A DNA stretch of 64,000 nt from Gnetum montanum (GCA_015680685.1 MNCI01000986.1:231648-295647), one strand, 5' to 3'; counted from the stretch's first letter, positions 47,332-59,600 are shown. The notes: generated from the letters alone by a model not told the origin. Translations and numbers: made by a program.

Positions 47332-47767
47332 ACTAGCTTATATATATATATTTATCAATTGGCTAAGATGATTTTAAAGAAAATAATGTTAATCAAGCTC
47401 AACTATTGGATGAGGAAACAAGATATCTAAGAACGGAATCACTCATCCATCCTTTATTTCTCTACTCCTTTTCCAATTTAGTTTTACCCTATTGGTTAAG
47501 TTTGTTCTATCTTTGTTCATGGATTTTTTGAGAAATAAATCTCTTGCATAACTAATAACTCAAAAACTCCATGAACAAACAAAGATGGAACAAACTTGAT
47601 TGAGAGAGTAAAACTAAATTGGAAAAGGGGTAGAGAAATAGAAAATGGATGAGGGATTCTATTTTTAGATATCTTGTTTCTTTGTCCAATAGTTGATTTT
47701 GGTTAACATTATCTTCTTTAAAATCATCTTGGCCAATTAATAGATATATATATATATATATGCTAGT
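47332..47767. mobile_element. Hairpin MITE with arms of about 200 bp
   Basis: The left arm begins ACTAGCTTATATATATATA and the right arm ends TATATATATATATGCTAGT. Inward, each arm carries the complementary blocks GATGATTTTAAAGAA, CAAGATATCTAA, TTTCTCTAC, CCTTTTCCAATTTAGTTTTA, and CATGGA near the loop. The loop is about 25 bases near 47548. Weaker complementarity may extend the ends by about 20 bases. It encodes nothing, and no target duplication could be fixed with certainty. Confidence 0.85.
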
Positions 47768-47787
47768 ATTACTTCCATGAACCGTGC

Positions 47788-48678
47788 ATGTGCATGTTTT
47801 CCTCTTTTGCGCCTCATCTTAAAACTTGTCCATACAGTAAAATTCCAAAATCATAAATGTTCTATGTAAGAATGATACAAAAATATAGATTACTTCTCCA
47901 AACCCGTATCTGCACCAAATTCAAAATCTATGTACATGTAAGTCAGCGCAACAAGTTGGATGAAGCAGGCCAATTTCTATTTTAATGAAATACAAGTATA
48001 CGCCACAGCTCAAATCCTATGGAATGAAAAGCACCATCTTAAAGTGCATGCACAAAATATAAACAAATTTTCAATGGGAGTGGCGTGGCAGGACGACAGC
48101 ACCTGCAACTAGCAAAAGCATTAGTAAAGTGAACCTTTTCTATCCCGATATCTTCTTGACCGATATATTGTAAATTTGTAATACTTGATCAAGCTATACT
48201 TTTAAAGGATATCCAAAATTCCAAATACACATATGGTTAAAAAAACCATAGTTTTTCAATCAGCTATACATGATCCGTTGAAGAACGGTTTCGTCGGATT
48301 AGAATTTTTGTTGAATTAGTTGAGTCTGTCTAACTTTTATAATAAACCTTATTTTTAAGGAGCAAGGTTATTTTTCCACTTTAAAATACGACTCTTTTCT
48401 ACTTTAATTTTTAATTTTTATGATTATTTAGACACTGAAAACTACTATCCTAAAAGCTAAACTTTTTAATAGAGAAACTTCATAATAGGTTTCAAAAGCT
48501 AACGTATGTATTTTGTAGGCTATGATATTTCTTTGTACTACTCTATTGATAAATATTTTGCAGGGTAAACATCCGCAGTAAGTTTGGCTTATAAAAAGTG
48601 GTATAATGTGTAATCCCATAACTTCCATAACCACAAAGGCTTTCCAGTTTTCACAAAGCGCACCAGTTTGAACAGGTT
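47788..48678. other. Spacer left of the copia element
   Basis: No gene or repeat was recognised. The minus-strand open frame at 48428-48703 runs into the copia LTR and has no similarity I can name. Confidence 0.45.
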
Positions 48679-48683
48679 TGCTG
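48679..48683. repeat. Target site duplication TGCTG, left copy of element 4
   Basis: TGCTG lies directly before the 5' LTR. It recurs at 55812-55816 directly after the 3' LTR. Confidence 0.9.
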
Positions 48684-49155
48684 TGTAACAATTGTGGAAA
48701 CATGCCTCCTACGTAAACATGGAAAGTTCTAAAAACGATTCAACTTTCTATTGTGATAGCTTTGAACAACAACATGACAGTTTTCGTTGCTATCCATCGG
48801 TGGCAATCGATTCATTGTTATCTGATAATGGTCTCATATTTTTCTAATAAATGGTAACTGATTCTGAGGCTTTCGAGGTTCTTGATGGGAGAACAAGGCA
48901 CGGGAATCAATTGCAGTATTGCAGTTTAGGTCCCTTTCACAGTTACTTACAGTCTGCATACACCATCACCGCAGAGCGCCCGTGTGAAAGAAGAACATTC
49001 AGGCATCAATGGCATCAATGGTTGGAGGTCAATTCGATCTATTTTTTAAATTAATTTGTGCATTTTTTTTCATGCACATTTGTAGATTAAGAGATCTGTT
49101 TTTACATACTTTCGTTTGTGCAATCCGGTTTTGATGCACGTAAGATTTTCTAACA
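48684..49155 (+). repeat. 5' LTR of element 4
   Basis: This 472-bp LTR begins TGTAACAATTG and ends TTCTAACA. The last 377 bases match the visible 3' LTR, apart from scattered substitutions and a short indel near GAAGA(TCCAGA)ACATTC. No strong TATA box is obvious. Confidence 0.92.
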
Positions 49156-49157
49156 TT

Positions 49158-49169
49158 TGGTATCAGAGC
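49158..49169 (+). other. Primer binding site of element 4, initiator tRNA-Met
   Basis: TGGTATCAGAGC, two bases after the LTR, is the classic copia primer site complementary to initiator tRNA-Met. It is intact. Confidence 0.93.
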
Positions 49170-50059
49170 AAGATAGATCCCTGCCTTGATGCTTAGTTTT
49201 GGTTTTCTGGGTTTTGCCTTGTTTGCGTTTCTGGTGTCCGGCTCCGTTTCTTTGTTGTTGCTTGAAACCCTACTGCGAGAGCCGCTTCCGGTTCCAGTGT
49301 CTGTTTTGCGTATTTTCTTTTCGATTGCGGAACTCTTGTCCCTGTGCTTCAGTCTGCGGATTTGGCCTCAGAATCTTTAAGGTTGCAGAGCTGAGGTTAT
49401 TTTTTTATTGCTCGTCTGGGCACGTTTCTCGAGCTAGTCATGGCGCGGCTTTAAAGAGGAATTGGTAGCGCCTGTTTAGCTGCTACATCAGTGTGTTTTG
49501 CTACCAAATTAAACACCTGCCCTCTCTGTGTCTTGCTCCTTATCTGCTTTTGAATTGCGTTACGATTGCCTCTCCTTTCCTCTGTTTCTGCTTTTGCATT
49601 GCATTACGCTATTGGAGCGTTTCGGGGTTTTGTTTTCTAAAAGTTCTAGCTTGGATTCTGACTTGCTATGGTTTGCAAGCCTTCTTGAAGCCCATTTTGT
49701 TGAAGGAGCAGGGGAGTGTTTTTCCTGTGAAGGGTAGTTTCAGAAATGGCGGGTGGATCCCGTGAACAAGTAATTTAAGGCTGCGTTTTGGGGATATATC
49801 TGTCCTGAATTCTTGGCTGGTTGAGATTGGGATTTGGTTTTTCATGCGATTATTTGGCCATACTTTCCGAGGTTCATACCGATAAGTGATGCCTTGGTAA
49901 TTATTTTTTTAAATTCTGGTTTCTGGAGAAACTGCACATATTTTATTCTATGATTGCGGCAATTGTTCGCGGATGCTGTAAGGTCCGCTTAAGGTTGAAT
50001 TTGCTGCTGTGTTTTTTTTTAACCTGCTGAGATTTTAAATCACTTATTTTGGACCTGGA

Positions 50060-50215
50060 GAAGGGACCGTTACATTTAATTTATTCAATGGATGTATTTT
50101 ATTACATGCGGTTTTCAATATGGCTATGAAAATAACGGAAGGGACCGTTACATTTAATTTATTCAATGGATGTAGTTTATTACATGCGGTTTTCAATATG
50201 GCTATGAAAATAACG
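50060..50215 (+). repeat. 78-bp tandem duplication in the copia leader
   Basis: Copies at 50060-50137 and 50138-50215 begin GAAGGGACCGTTACATTT and end ATAACG. They differ at a single visible base (TGTATTTTATT against TGTAGTTTATT). Confidence 0.93.
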
Positions 50216-50650
50216 TAAACCGTTTCACACGTAAACTATTTATCATGTTGAATGTTGGCCTTTGAAATATTTAATTTGCTCACATGGGTGAGTAATTTTG
50301 GCATTATGGAATGATAGTTTTTTTTTTTTTGGCACTACCATTTTTCGAAATAAGGATGCATTGATTTAAATGATTCATATGGAAGAAAATATATATATAG
50401 ATATATATTCCATTGTTGTTTTGAAAAATGGCAATTATGGACTCATGTTCTGGTGTTTTTCAAGCAAGAAATGATTGTAGGATTTTTTATGCTTGCTTAG
50501 AATTTAATTGCATTTTGTCAATATTGATTTTGATGCATAATGTAATCGTATGTATAACATGATCCTTATAATTTGTATAGTCATAGAGTGGCCACAGCAT
50601 CTTTGATTATACAAAATTATAAATTAAGAGTTTTGGATCACATAAGTAAT

Positions 50651-51171
50651 TGTGATTAATCACATGTAATATAATAGACTTTATCCCATAGGAATTTCTA
50701 TTATATTTAATGTGGTCAAGATGAAATGTTGAATTATTTTTCTTAATTTGTCCACAGGGATTAAGAAAAGGCATATAATTCAATAGTTTCCTCATAAAGA
50801 TATATGGATCTATTTGAATTAAAATTTAGCCCACAGTCAATTTTATGTCGTTTGATTCATATCTTTCATGTTTTACATTGGTAAATGTGCCCTAAGGTAT
50901 TTCATTACATATATAGTATTGTGATTAATCATCTGTCATATGATAGATTTTGTCCCACATGAATTTCCATTATATTTACAGTGATTAATCAGGGTGAATT
51001 ATTGAATTATTTTTCTTAATTTGCCCACAGGGATTAAAAAAAGGAATATAGTTTAATAGCTTCATCATAAGGATATATGAGTCTGTTTGAATTAAAATTT
51101 AGCCCACAAGCAATTTTATGTCATGTGATTCATATTTTTGCATGTTTACATTGGTACATATGTCCTACAGT
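50651..51171 (+). repeat. Imperfect 269-bp-period duplication in the copia leader
   Basis: A unit starting TGTGATTAATCA (50651 and 50920) recurs with shared blocks CCACAGGGATTAA, GAATTAAAATTTAGCCCACA and TTACATTGGTA. Substitutions and small indels show it is older than the 78-bp duplication. Confidence 0.8.
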
Positions 51172-51215
51172 TTATAACCTCAAATTTAGTGACATAAGTA
51201 TGTTTATTTGCAGCT

Positions 51216-51990
51216 ATGCAACCTGTAAATTACTCTGACTTTAAATGTGACATTCCTGAATTGATGGGTGATAATTACAAGGTGTGGAAGGAGAGAATTT
51301 TCCTTCATTTAGGATGGATGGACATTGATTATGCTATCCGTAAGGATGAACCACCTGCGGTTAATGCAACCAGGCATCTAGATGATATTGGTCTTTATGA
51401 TAAATGGGAGCAATCTAATCATCTCTGCGTAATGTTCATAAAAACCAAGATCTCGGCTGGTATAAGTGGATCATTAGAACAGTATAACAATGTGCACGCT
51501 TTGTTAAAAGCTATTGATGAACAATTTGAAACATCAAACAAAGCGTTGGCCAGAACCTTGATAATGAAGTTCTCATCCATGAAGCTCACTAGAATTGGTG
51601 GTGTGCGTGAGCACATCATGCACATGAGGGACATAGCGGCTCAACTAAAAATACTTGAGGTTGAGATGTCTGAATCTTTCCTTGTGCACTACATCCTAAA
51701 CACGCTCCCACCGCAGTATGGACCCTTTAAGATTTCTTACAACACACATAAGAACAAATGGTCAATTAATAAATTGATGACCATGTGTGTGCAAGAAGAG
51801 GGTAGACTTGCCATGCAAGCGAAGGATAGTGTGCATCTGGCCATGCAAGGAAAGAATACAAAACAAGTCAACACTAAAGGGAAGTGAAAAATCCCTCCAC
51901 AAGCTGATATCAAGAAGGAATCTAGATGTTTTTTCTGTAAAAAGAAAGGGCACATAAAGAAAGATTGCCTTAAACATCAGAGATGGCTTG
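51216..51990 (+). pseudogene. Copia gag region of element 4
   Basis: The ATG at 51216 opens with MQPVNYSDFKCDIPELMGDN and YKVWKERIF, a plant copia gag N-terminus. Further in are MFIKTKISAGISGS, VREHIMHMRDIAAQLK and LNTLPPQYGPFKISY. The CCHC zinc knuckle at 51927-51968 is canonical C-X2-C-X4-H-X4-C (CFFCKKKGHIKKDC). A TGA at 51885-51887 precedes it and cuts gag short. Gag packages element RNA into particles. Confidence 0.92.
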
Positions 51991-52034
51991 AAAAGAAAGG
52001 TACTCAATCCTCATTTGTTTGTTTTGAATCTAAT

Positions 52035-53570
52035 ATGGTTGATGTTAGTCATAACACATGGTGGATTGACTCCAGTTCTACAATGCATGTTACTAATTCC
52101 TTGCAAGGATTAGCAAACCTAAGGAAGCCAGTAGGAAGTGAGTCATGCATCTATTCGGGCAACAAGATGCGCTCACATGTGGAAGCGATTGGCACATGCA
52201 AATTAGTTTTAAGTAGTGGTTTTGTTTTGGATTTGGAAAGGACATTTTACATTCCTTGTTTTTCAAGGAATTTAATTTCTGTATCAAGGCTTGTATCATT
52301 GGGATTTTCCTTTAACTTTTCAGATACTATGTTCAGTTTATCTTATAGATCTGAAATAGTTGGAAATGGTACATTAACAGATGGTCTTTTTCAACTTAAT
52401 TTACAAAACGACACTTCTTACACTTCTATGCATGTTCATGCTGGCATTAAGCGATGTGTTATGAATGAGGAATCCTCTATGTTATGGCATCGTAGATTAG
52501 GCCATATCTCCATTGAGAGAATCAAGCGCTTGGTAACTGATGGAGTACTTAGTACTCTTGATTTTACTGACTTTGACACTTGTGTAAACTGCATAAAGGG
52601 AAAGCAGACCAATGTGTCAAAGAAAGGTGCCAAGAGGAGTTCTGCCATATTAGAAATCATACATATGGATATTTGTAGTCCAGATATGGATGCATATGGT
52701 CAACAGTATTTCATAACCTTTATTGATGATTACTCATGATACATGTATCTCTACTTGCTTCATCATAAAAATGAAGCTTTAGATGCCTTTAAGGTATTTA
52801 AGGCTGAAGTAGAGAAACAATGCGGTAAGCAAATAAAGATAGTGAGGTCTAATAGAGGTGGTGAATACTATGGTAGATACACTGATGATGGAAAAGCACC
52901 TGGTCTCTTTGCTAAGTTTCTTCAAGAGCATGGGATTGTTGCCCAATACACTATGCCTGGTTCTCCAGACCAAAATGGTGTGGTAGAAAGAAGAAACTGA
53001 ACATTATTGGACATGGTGCGGAGTATGCTTAGCAGCTCCAAGCTTCCTAAGTCTTTGCGGAATGAAGCCCTTAAGATGGCAGTGTATATATTAAACCGAG
53101 TTCCAATCAAGGCTGTCTCTAAAACACCATTTGAATTGTGGAAAGGTTGGAAACCGAGTTTGCGACATATACGCATTTGGGGATGCCCATCTGAGGTAAG
53201 AGTCTATAATCCACAAGAGAAGAAGCTAGACCCTAGGACCATAAGTGGGTATTTCATTGGATATGCCGAACAATCTAAGGGATACAGATTTTATTGTCCA
53301 TCACATACTACTAGGTTTGTGGAATCAAGGAATGCTAAATTTCTTGAGAATGACTTGATTAGTGGGATTCATCATTCCTGGAACAAAATTCCAGAGACTG
53401 ATCATGCGGATGCTCAACCCTCTACTTCAAGTACTCGATTGATTGTTGTACACAACACGCCTATAGTACAAATACGTGATGTACATCCACCAATCGTTGA
53501 AGTTCCACAAACTGCTGGTCAAGACATAGTAGATCCAGCTAAACAACAGATACCAGTTCCTGTTGAATAG
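52035..53570 (+). pseudogene. Copia protease and integrase region of element 4
   Basis: The protease active site reads DSSSTMH (Asp codon 52068-52070) where the family has DSG-type residues. The Gly-to-Ser change should inactivate it. The integrase has the HHCC zinc domain (LWHRRLGHISIERIKRL, then CVNCIKGKQT) and the catalytic Asp of HMDICSP (52668-52670). The second catalytic position is Asn (RSNRGGEYY, codon 52851-52853) where Asp is expected. The Glu of GVVERRN (52986-52988) remains. TGA codons at 52737-52739 and 52998-53000 replace conserved Arg positions, and a TAG closes the block at 53568-53570. Confidence 0.9.
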
Positions 53571-55140
53571 CCCATTGATCATCTTGCCCCTCAGGAGCTT
53601 GATGAACCATCATTAAGACGATCTACTAGAATAAAACGATCAGCCATTCCTAGTGACTATATAGTGTATCTATAGGAATCTGACTATAACATAGGAGCCG
53701 AAAATGATCCTGACACATTTTCACAAGCGATGAGTTGTAAGGAATTCGACTTATGGTATGATGCCATGAAAGATGAGATGAACTCTATGTCCACTAATGG
53801 AGTCTGGGATCTTGTCAAGTTGCCCAATGGTGTTAAAGCCATAGGATCCAAATGGGTCTTCAAGACTAAAAGAGACTCCTTGGGCAACATTGAAAGATAT
53901 AAGGCTAGACTTGTTGCCAAAGGGTTCACTCAGCAGGAGGGAATAGATTACATGGAGACCTTTTCTCCTGTATCTAAGAAGGACTCCCTTCGTGTGATCA
54001 TGGCATTGGTAGCTCACTTTGATTTTGAACTACATCAAATGGATGTGAAAACAACATTCCTTAATGGTGATCTAGAGGAAGAGGTTTATATGAAACAACC
54101 TGAAGGATTCTCCTCTAATGATGGTGAGCAATTGGTATGCAAGCTTAAGAAGTCTATATATGGCTTGAAACAGGCCTCCCGTCAGTGGTATTTGAAATTC
54201 CATGATGTCATCACTTCATTTGGCTTTGAAGAAAACATCATGGATCAATGCATATACCAGAAGGTCAGTGGGAGTAAAATCTGTTTTCTTGTCCTCTATG
54301 TGGATGATATCCTTCTTGCAACCAATGATCATGGATTTTTATATGCGGTGAAACAATTTCTCTCTAAGAATTTTGACATGCAGGATATGGGTGAGGCATC
54401 TTATGTCCTTGGCATTAAGATCCATAGGGATAGATCTAGATATATTCTGGGTCTATCGCAGGAAACCTATATTAATAAAGTTCTAGAGAGGTTTCGGATG
54501 AAAGATTGTTCACCAAGTATTGCACCCATTGTAAAGGGTGACAGGTTCAATTTGAACCAGTGCCCTATGAATGATTTAGAGAAAAGTCACATGAGCAACA
54601 TTCCATATGCTTCAGCTGTTGGAAGCCTTATGTATGCTCAGGTCTGCACACGACCTGACATTGCATTTGCTGTGGGGATGTTGGGCCGATATCAGAGTAA
54701 TCCAGGTATCGACCACTGGAAGGCTGCAAAGAAAGTCATGAGGTACCTTCAAGGTACAAAGGATTACATGCTTATGTATCGACAAACTAACCATTTGGAG
54801 GTGATTGGCTACTCGGATTCAGACTTTGCTGGCTGCGTTGATTCCAGGAAATCAACATCAGGTTATGTTTTTATGATAGCTGGAGGAGCCATCTCCTGGA
54901 GGAGTGGAAAGCAAACCTTGGTTGCTACTTCCACAGTGGAGGTAGAGTTCGTTTCTTGTTTTGAGGCTACTTCACATGGTGTATGGTTAAAGAGTTTCAT
55001 ATCAGGGCTTAGAATTCTAGATTCGATATCTAGGCCATTACAGATATTTTGTGATAATTCAGCTGCTGTCTTTATGGCTAAGAATAATAAGAGTGGCAGT
55101 CGAAATAAACACGTCGACATAAAGTACTTAGCCATAAGGG
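53571..55140 (+). pseudogene. Copia RT and RNase H region of element 4
   Basis: After a TAG at 53673-53675 the frame is open to the gap. RT starts with WYDAMKDEM and GSKWVFKTKRD, then YKARLVAKGFTQQEGIDY. The catalytic YVDD is at 54297-54308. RNase H follows with VIGYSDSDFAGCVDSRKSTS (about 54800-54860) and IFCDNSAAVFMAKN. The frame reaches HVDIKYLAIR at 55138 and would need about 45 more residues, which fall in the N run. This part looks intact apart from the upstream stops, so loss of function is set mainly by the protease and integrase lesions. Confidence 0.93.
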
Positions 55141-55428
55141 NNNNNNNNNNNNNNNNNNNNNNNNNNNNNNNNNNNNNNNNNNNNNNNNNNNNNNNNNNNN
55201 NNNNNNNNNNNNNNNNNNNNNNNNNNNNNNNNNNNNNNNNNNNNNNNNNNNNNNNNNNNNNNNNNNNNNNNNNNNNNNNNNNNNNNNNNNNNNNNNNNNN
55301 NNNNNNNNNNNNNNNNNNNNNNNNNNNNNNNNNNNNNNNNNNNNNNNNNNNNNNNNNNNNNNNNNNNNNNNNNNNNNNNNNNNNNNNNNNNNNNNNNNNN
55401 NNNNNNNNNNNNNNNNNNNNNNNNNNNN
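55141..55428. other. Assembly gap, 288 N
   Basis: The gap covers the end of RNase H, the 3' untranslated part with the polypurine tract, and about the first 95 bases of the 3' LTR, judged from the 5' LTR. Those parts need about 290 bases in a typical copia element, so the gap length is realistic. Confidence 0.95.
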
Positions 55429-55811
55429 AGTTTTCGTTGCTATCCATCGGTGGCAATCGATTCATTGTTATCTGATAATGGTCTCATATTTTTCTAATAA
55501 ATGGTAACTGATTCCAAGGCTTTCGAGTTCTTGATGGGAGAACAAGGCACGGGAATCAATTGCAGTATAGCAGTTCAGGTCCCTTTCACAGTCACTTACA
55601 GTCTGCATACACCATCACCACAGAGTGCCCGTGTGAAAGAAGATCCAGAACATTCAGGCATCAATGGCATCAATGGCTGGAGGTCAGTTCGATCTATTTT
55701 TCAAATTGATTTGTGCATTTTTGTTTCATGCACATTTGTAGATTAAGAAATCTATTTTTACATGCTTCCGTTTGTGCAATTCGGTTTTGATGCATGTAAG
55801 ATTTTCTAACA
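55429..55811 (+). repeat. 3' LTR of element 4, visible part
   Basis: It matches the 5' LTR from position 48779 to its end and ends TTCTAACA. The target copy TGCTG follows at 55812-55816. The LTR start is inside the N run. Confidence 0.92.
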
Positions 55812-55816
55812 TGCTG

Positions 55817-56098
55817 TTCTGAAATAAGAACAAAAAAAGCAAAAATGGCTATGGAACTCGGTTGTACATTAAAAGTTAATTCTTTTGGATTTAATATTGG
55901 CATATTGCTAATGGTGAATTATGTTATTAATTATTATTACTGTCGCAATGTTACTTGTCAGCAATAATTGGAAGCATAGCATTAACAATTTGAGGGTTAG
56001 ATTACGGTGAGATTAACGTTGTACAGGCTTTATAATTTATATGCAAAAGCGTGATGAGGTGGGATCCATCAACGCACATTCAGTGGCTCATCTTTGCT
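55817..56098. other. Spacer between elements 4 and 5
   Basis: AT-rich DNA with no recognisable gene. It is the common flank of two insertions, so its two ends were once joined to other host sequence. Confidence 0.5.
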
Positions 56099-56103
56099 TT
56101 TAC

Positions 56104-56685
56104 TGTAATAATGTTGCCTTAACTTTGTCTTGCACCCCAAGGAATTTCTTTAGATCTAGTGCATTTGAGGTAGAAATCTTGGGGAATACACATCTAAGCA
56201 AGCATAGCAACCCTTCAAATACTTAGAAGGGAGTGTGTGATGCAATAGCTTCTTAGCAAGAGAGTACACCTCTAGGAGAACCTTTAAACTTTGAACAAGG
56301 ACTTAGTTAACAAGTACACATGCAACCTTGTAGACATCATTGGTGAATGGGGAGATAATGTATTTACAAAGGGCACCTAACCCCTAGACCTTTCACGATC
56401 TAATATAAGGTTCAGTAGGGCATTGCACCAAAATTATCCAATCTTGGTTGCCTACATATCTATGACCGCCACAAAATTAGGGCCATGTAGTTCTCCAAGT
56501 GAGGGTAAGTAGGAAGAGGACTAAGAGGGGAAGCAATAGGAGGGAGTCCTACTGTTGGCTTGGTACTACTAAGCCAAGATGGGTATTCTAACCCTTGAGT
56601 GCCACTTAAGAGCACCTCAGAGTGTTCCATGGTCCTTGAACCATGGGAAGGAACTAGGAAAATCACTACCCTAAGACCTCTCTCA
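56104..56685 (-). repeat. 3' LTR of element 5
   Basis: This 582-bp copy shares blocks with the right LTR such as TCCAATCTTGGTTGCCTACA, ATTAGGGCCATGTAGTTCTC and CTAAGAGGGGAAGCAA. It is preceded by TTTAC (56099-56103). Confidence 0.88.
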
Positions 56686-59600
56686 CAATCCTCCCCTGCA
56701 AAAAGAAGTGATGTTCTTTGAGCGGAGCCTAGGATAAGCTTCGAGAATATACTTGAAGTATAACCTTTGAGTTGAGTTGGTCCAACCATCTATGTGCTGG
56801 ATCACCATATCTATACCATCAACATATTTTCCTCTTACACATCAACATCTGTCTAGGTTGGTAGAAAGGGAGTTGAGCATGATTCCCTTTTGAAACAAGG
56901 TACAAAGGAAGATCCCTTGAATTTGACCTTATTGTTCGTAGATGCACTAGCATGACAATTTACATTTTCATTGTACAACACTATATCCTATATTTGCAGT
57001 AAAGGAGAAGATCCAAAATTTGCATGGAAAACTTCTTCAAGATGCTATCCTTGCATCCTGACATTGTTCATCAATGGAACCCTTTGAGCATGTCCAGCAT
57101 CGAAATCACTTGCCCGAATGCTTGAACAAGTGTTGGATGGGTTGGAAAGCTAACCTCAAGATAGTCCTCCTTATACACGTTTCATGTTAACCACTACCAT
57201 ATGGTCCATTACGATCATCATGTCTCATTTATGGGAAAGGATTAGCTACATTCACCTTATAGCCTATCCTTCCTACTTTGAGAGGTGGGAGAAGCACAGT
57301 TTCATAGGTGCTTAGTCTAGGGAAGCATGTTGAATCACCTCCAAGGATAACTACTATCATGAATTTTCCAGGGAACATCTAGGTTCTTGGAATCTAAAAT
57401 TCCTACCATGAAAGGAACAACCACATAGCATGATCAACACATCTCATTTGTATTTTCAACCGAAAGGGAAGAACCTCATTGGGAGGTTCCTTCTACAGGT
57501 AGGTACAACAACCCAACTACATTGAATCCATGGTCCATATCAAAGTAGTCCACATAGCCAACAAAACCATACTACCCAACTGCTACAAGTTGAGGGAAGA
57601 CATAGCTTCATAGGTCTTATCCACATTCGATCTCACTTCAAGGCTTGACTTGAAAAGCCAAAGAGTTCATTCCTAAACTTCCATAGGGAGGAGCTTCATT
57701 TCACCATATGAGGTTTGGGTTTTCATTTCATATGCTCCAATCCATCCTATTTACAATAATTGTGATCGACAAGACCACACCACTGCCTATTATCATCATA
57801 CAAAAACCAATGATCTTGAGAGTTATCAAGAATAGTTTACCCATAGGAGGACTAGGTCCTTAAGACAATTTGAAATTACAATAAATGAGCATATTATCAA
57901 CATCAACTACTAACTCAAAACAATCCATGATTCATCCCCAAAGGGTTTACAAGAAGGAAGGTCTACTAGAGGATCTGAATCAAGGAACAACCTTTGGAGC
58001 CATAAAATTTAGAGAGTGTACATGAGATCATACCTTGCTTACAAGAGAAGACGTATATGCATCAAGCTTGCATCAACCAAATAGTCTTACAAAGGAGATT
58101 CCATGAATTCAAATGTGGTAACAATATCTTGTCTTTGAAAACTAGTCTCAAAAGTTTAGGCACTTGGGACCACTACTTGGAACAAGTCCCAAACATTTAC
58201 TGCATTTGAATCCCATCTAGAAGAACAACTATCTCAATACCACCTACACTGTTATGTCAGTAACTAAGGAATGTATCCATCAGAATGGAAAATGGACCAT
58301 GCCAACTGACTAGAGAGTTACTATGAAATAGAGTGCATGTTCATTCTATCCCACAATAGAGGTTGGAACACTAAAATAATCAACAATACATTAGAGAGAT
58401 GGGGTGATACAGCATAACCCATATAAGTGTTAGGAGACCTAAGTCGTGAGAGATTAGGATTGAGTGTTTTTCAGCACATGGCCTCCAAGAGAAATCAATG
58501 ATTTGAGTAATTGGAACACTAGTTTTTCAAGGATTGACCACCATTCCAATGCTTTAAAAATTTCCCTAAAGACCACAACCAACCATTGAAGAAGAAGCCT
58601 AGGTATTGATACCCATAACTCAACACTACATTGTGGTCAATCATGACAACATCATATTTGATTTGAATATTTAGTTTGCCATTGCAATTTACATGCCACC
58701 ATAAACCACCTACTATCAAGATCAAGTTCATTGAACAAATTACTTGAATTTAGGCTACACTTCATTGTCAACCATAAATGAACAAGATTTCAACCAATCA
58801 AGGAACTTAAAAGGAAGAGTTCCATAACTTATCCTGTCTCATTAATAGCCATTGAAAAACATATCATCATGACATGCCAAGATCACTAGAAATATAAAGC
58901 ATTAGTTCAAAATCACCATGGGCAAGGACATGTCATGGCCTTCTTATTATAATACTATTTATTCAATAGAATTTGACATAGAGCTTAAGGAAGATCTCAT
59001 ATCAAGAAACAGAGGTTACTTTCAAGACATAGAGAGAAGATGCTTTAAGGATAAGCACAGGAAAATATCATACATCAAGTTTGGCCTTGTCATAAGATGT
59101 GACAGAGGCCTATAATAAGGGGACAACTAATCCACATAGGAAAACAACATCTAGTACTTCTATGTGCATAATTTGTCAAGACTGAATGCATCACAACATT
59201 ATAATATTATATACTCAAAGGTAGGAATATATTTTGTAAGCATAATACATAACATTTGGGAACACTACCCAGGCCTAGAAGGCTTTAGGACAAACTACCC
59301 GAGCCCATCCTAAGCTAAAGGATTTAGGCCACCAGGACCAATACCAAAGTTGCATCATCCTATTTTGAGAAAAACCTATCTATGTCTCTACACTCATATA
59401 GACAATTATAGCATTGCACCCAGTGCAAGATTTCCATAAAAAACAAATGACCTGGGACATGAACATAATGATTGAATAATTTAGAATGCCATCTAAGAAT
59501 CCATCACCCATCATAGTGGGATCTCAAGGCATTAGCCACTCCTAGGCCATTACTATTTGACATGGAAAAGAATACTGTTCTATGTGATTTGCTAATCCAA

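Larger units (their letters stand above)
49170..51215 (+). other. Long 5' leader of element 4 with two tandem duplications
   Basis: Over 2 kb separate the primer site from the gag ATG, far more than in most copia elements. It contains a 78-bp tandem duplication and an imperfect duplication of about 250 bp. A TTTATTTGCAG acceptor-like site lies two bases before the ATG, and a donor-like GCTGTAAGG lies near 49975. No frame inside it resembles a protein. A spliced leader is possible but unproven. Confidence 0.6.
48684..55811 (+). mobile_element. Ty1/copia retrotransposon, element 4
   Basis: The element spans 7128 bp including 288 N. It has a 472-bp 5' LTR, an initiator-tRNA-Met primer site, an unusually long leader of about 2 kb, and a single gag-pol frame in copia order (gag, protease, integrase, RT, RNase H). 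A 3' LTR is partly hidden by the gap, and the 5-bp target duplication is intact. Five nonsense codons and no frameshift interrupt the visible 3.9-kb frame. Confidence 0.95.

Noticed and set aside
48851-49054. 67-codon frame in the copia LTR, with a partner at 55501
   Set aside because: It is LTR sequence that happens to be open. The two copies differ in frame after small indels.
49186-49765. Leader frames of 60-90 codons in element 4
   Set aside because: They are hydrophobic and overlap in two registers, and they lie between primer site and gag with no family similarity.
56460-56789. 109-codon minus-strand frame across the left LTR of element 5
   Set aside because: It spans the LTR boundary and is absent from the other LTR, so it is not a conserved gene.
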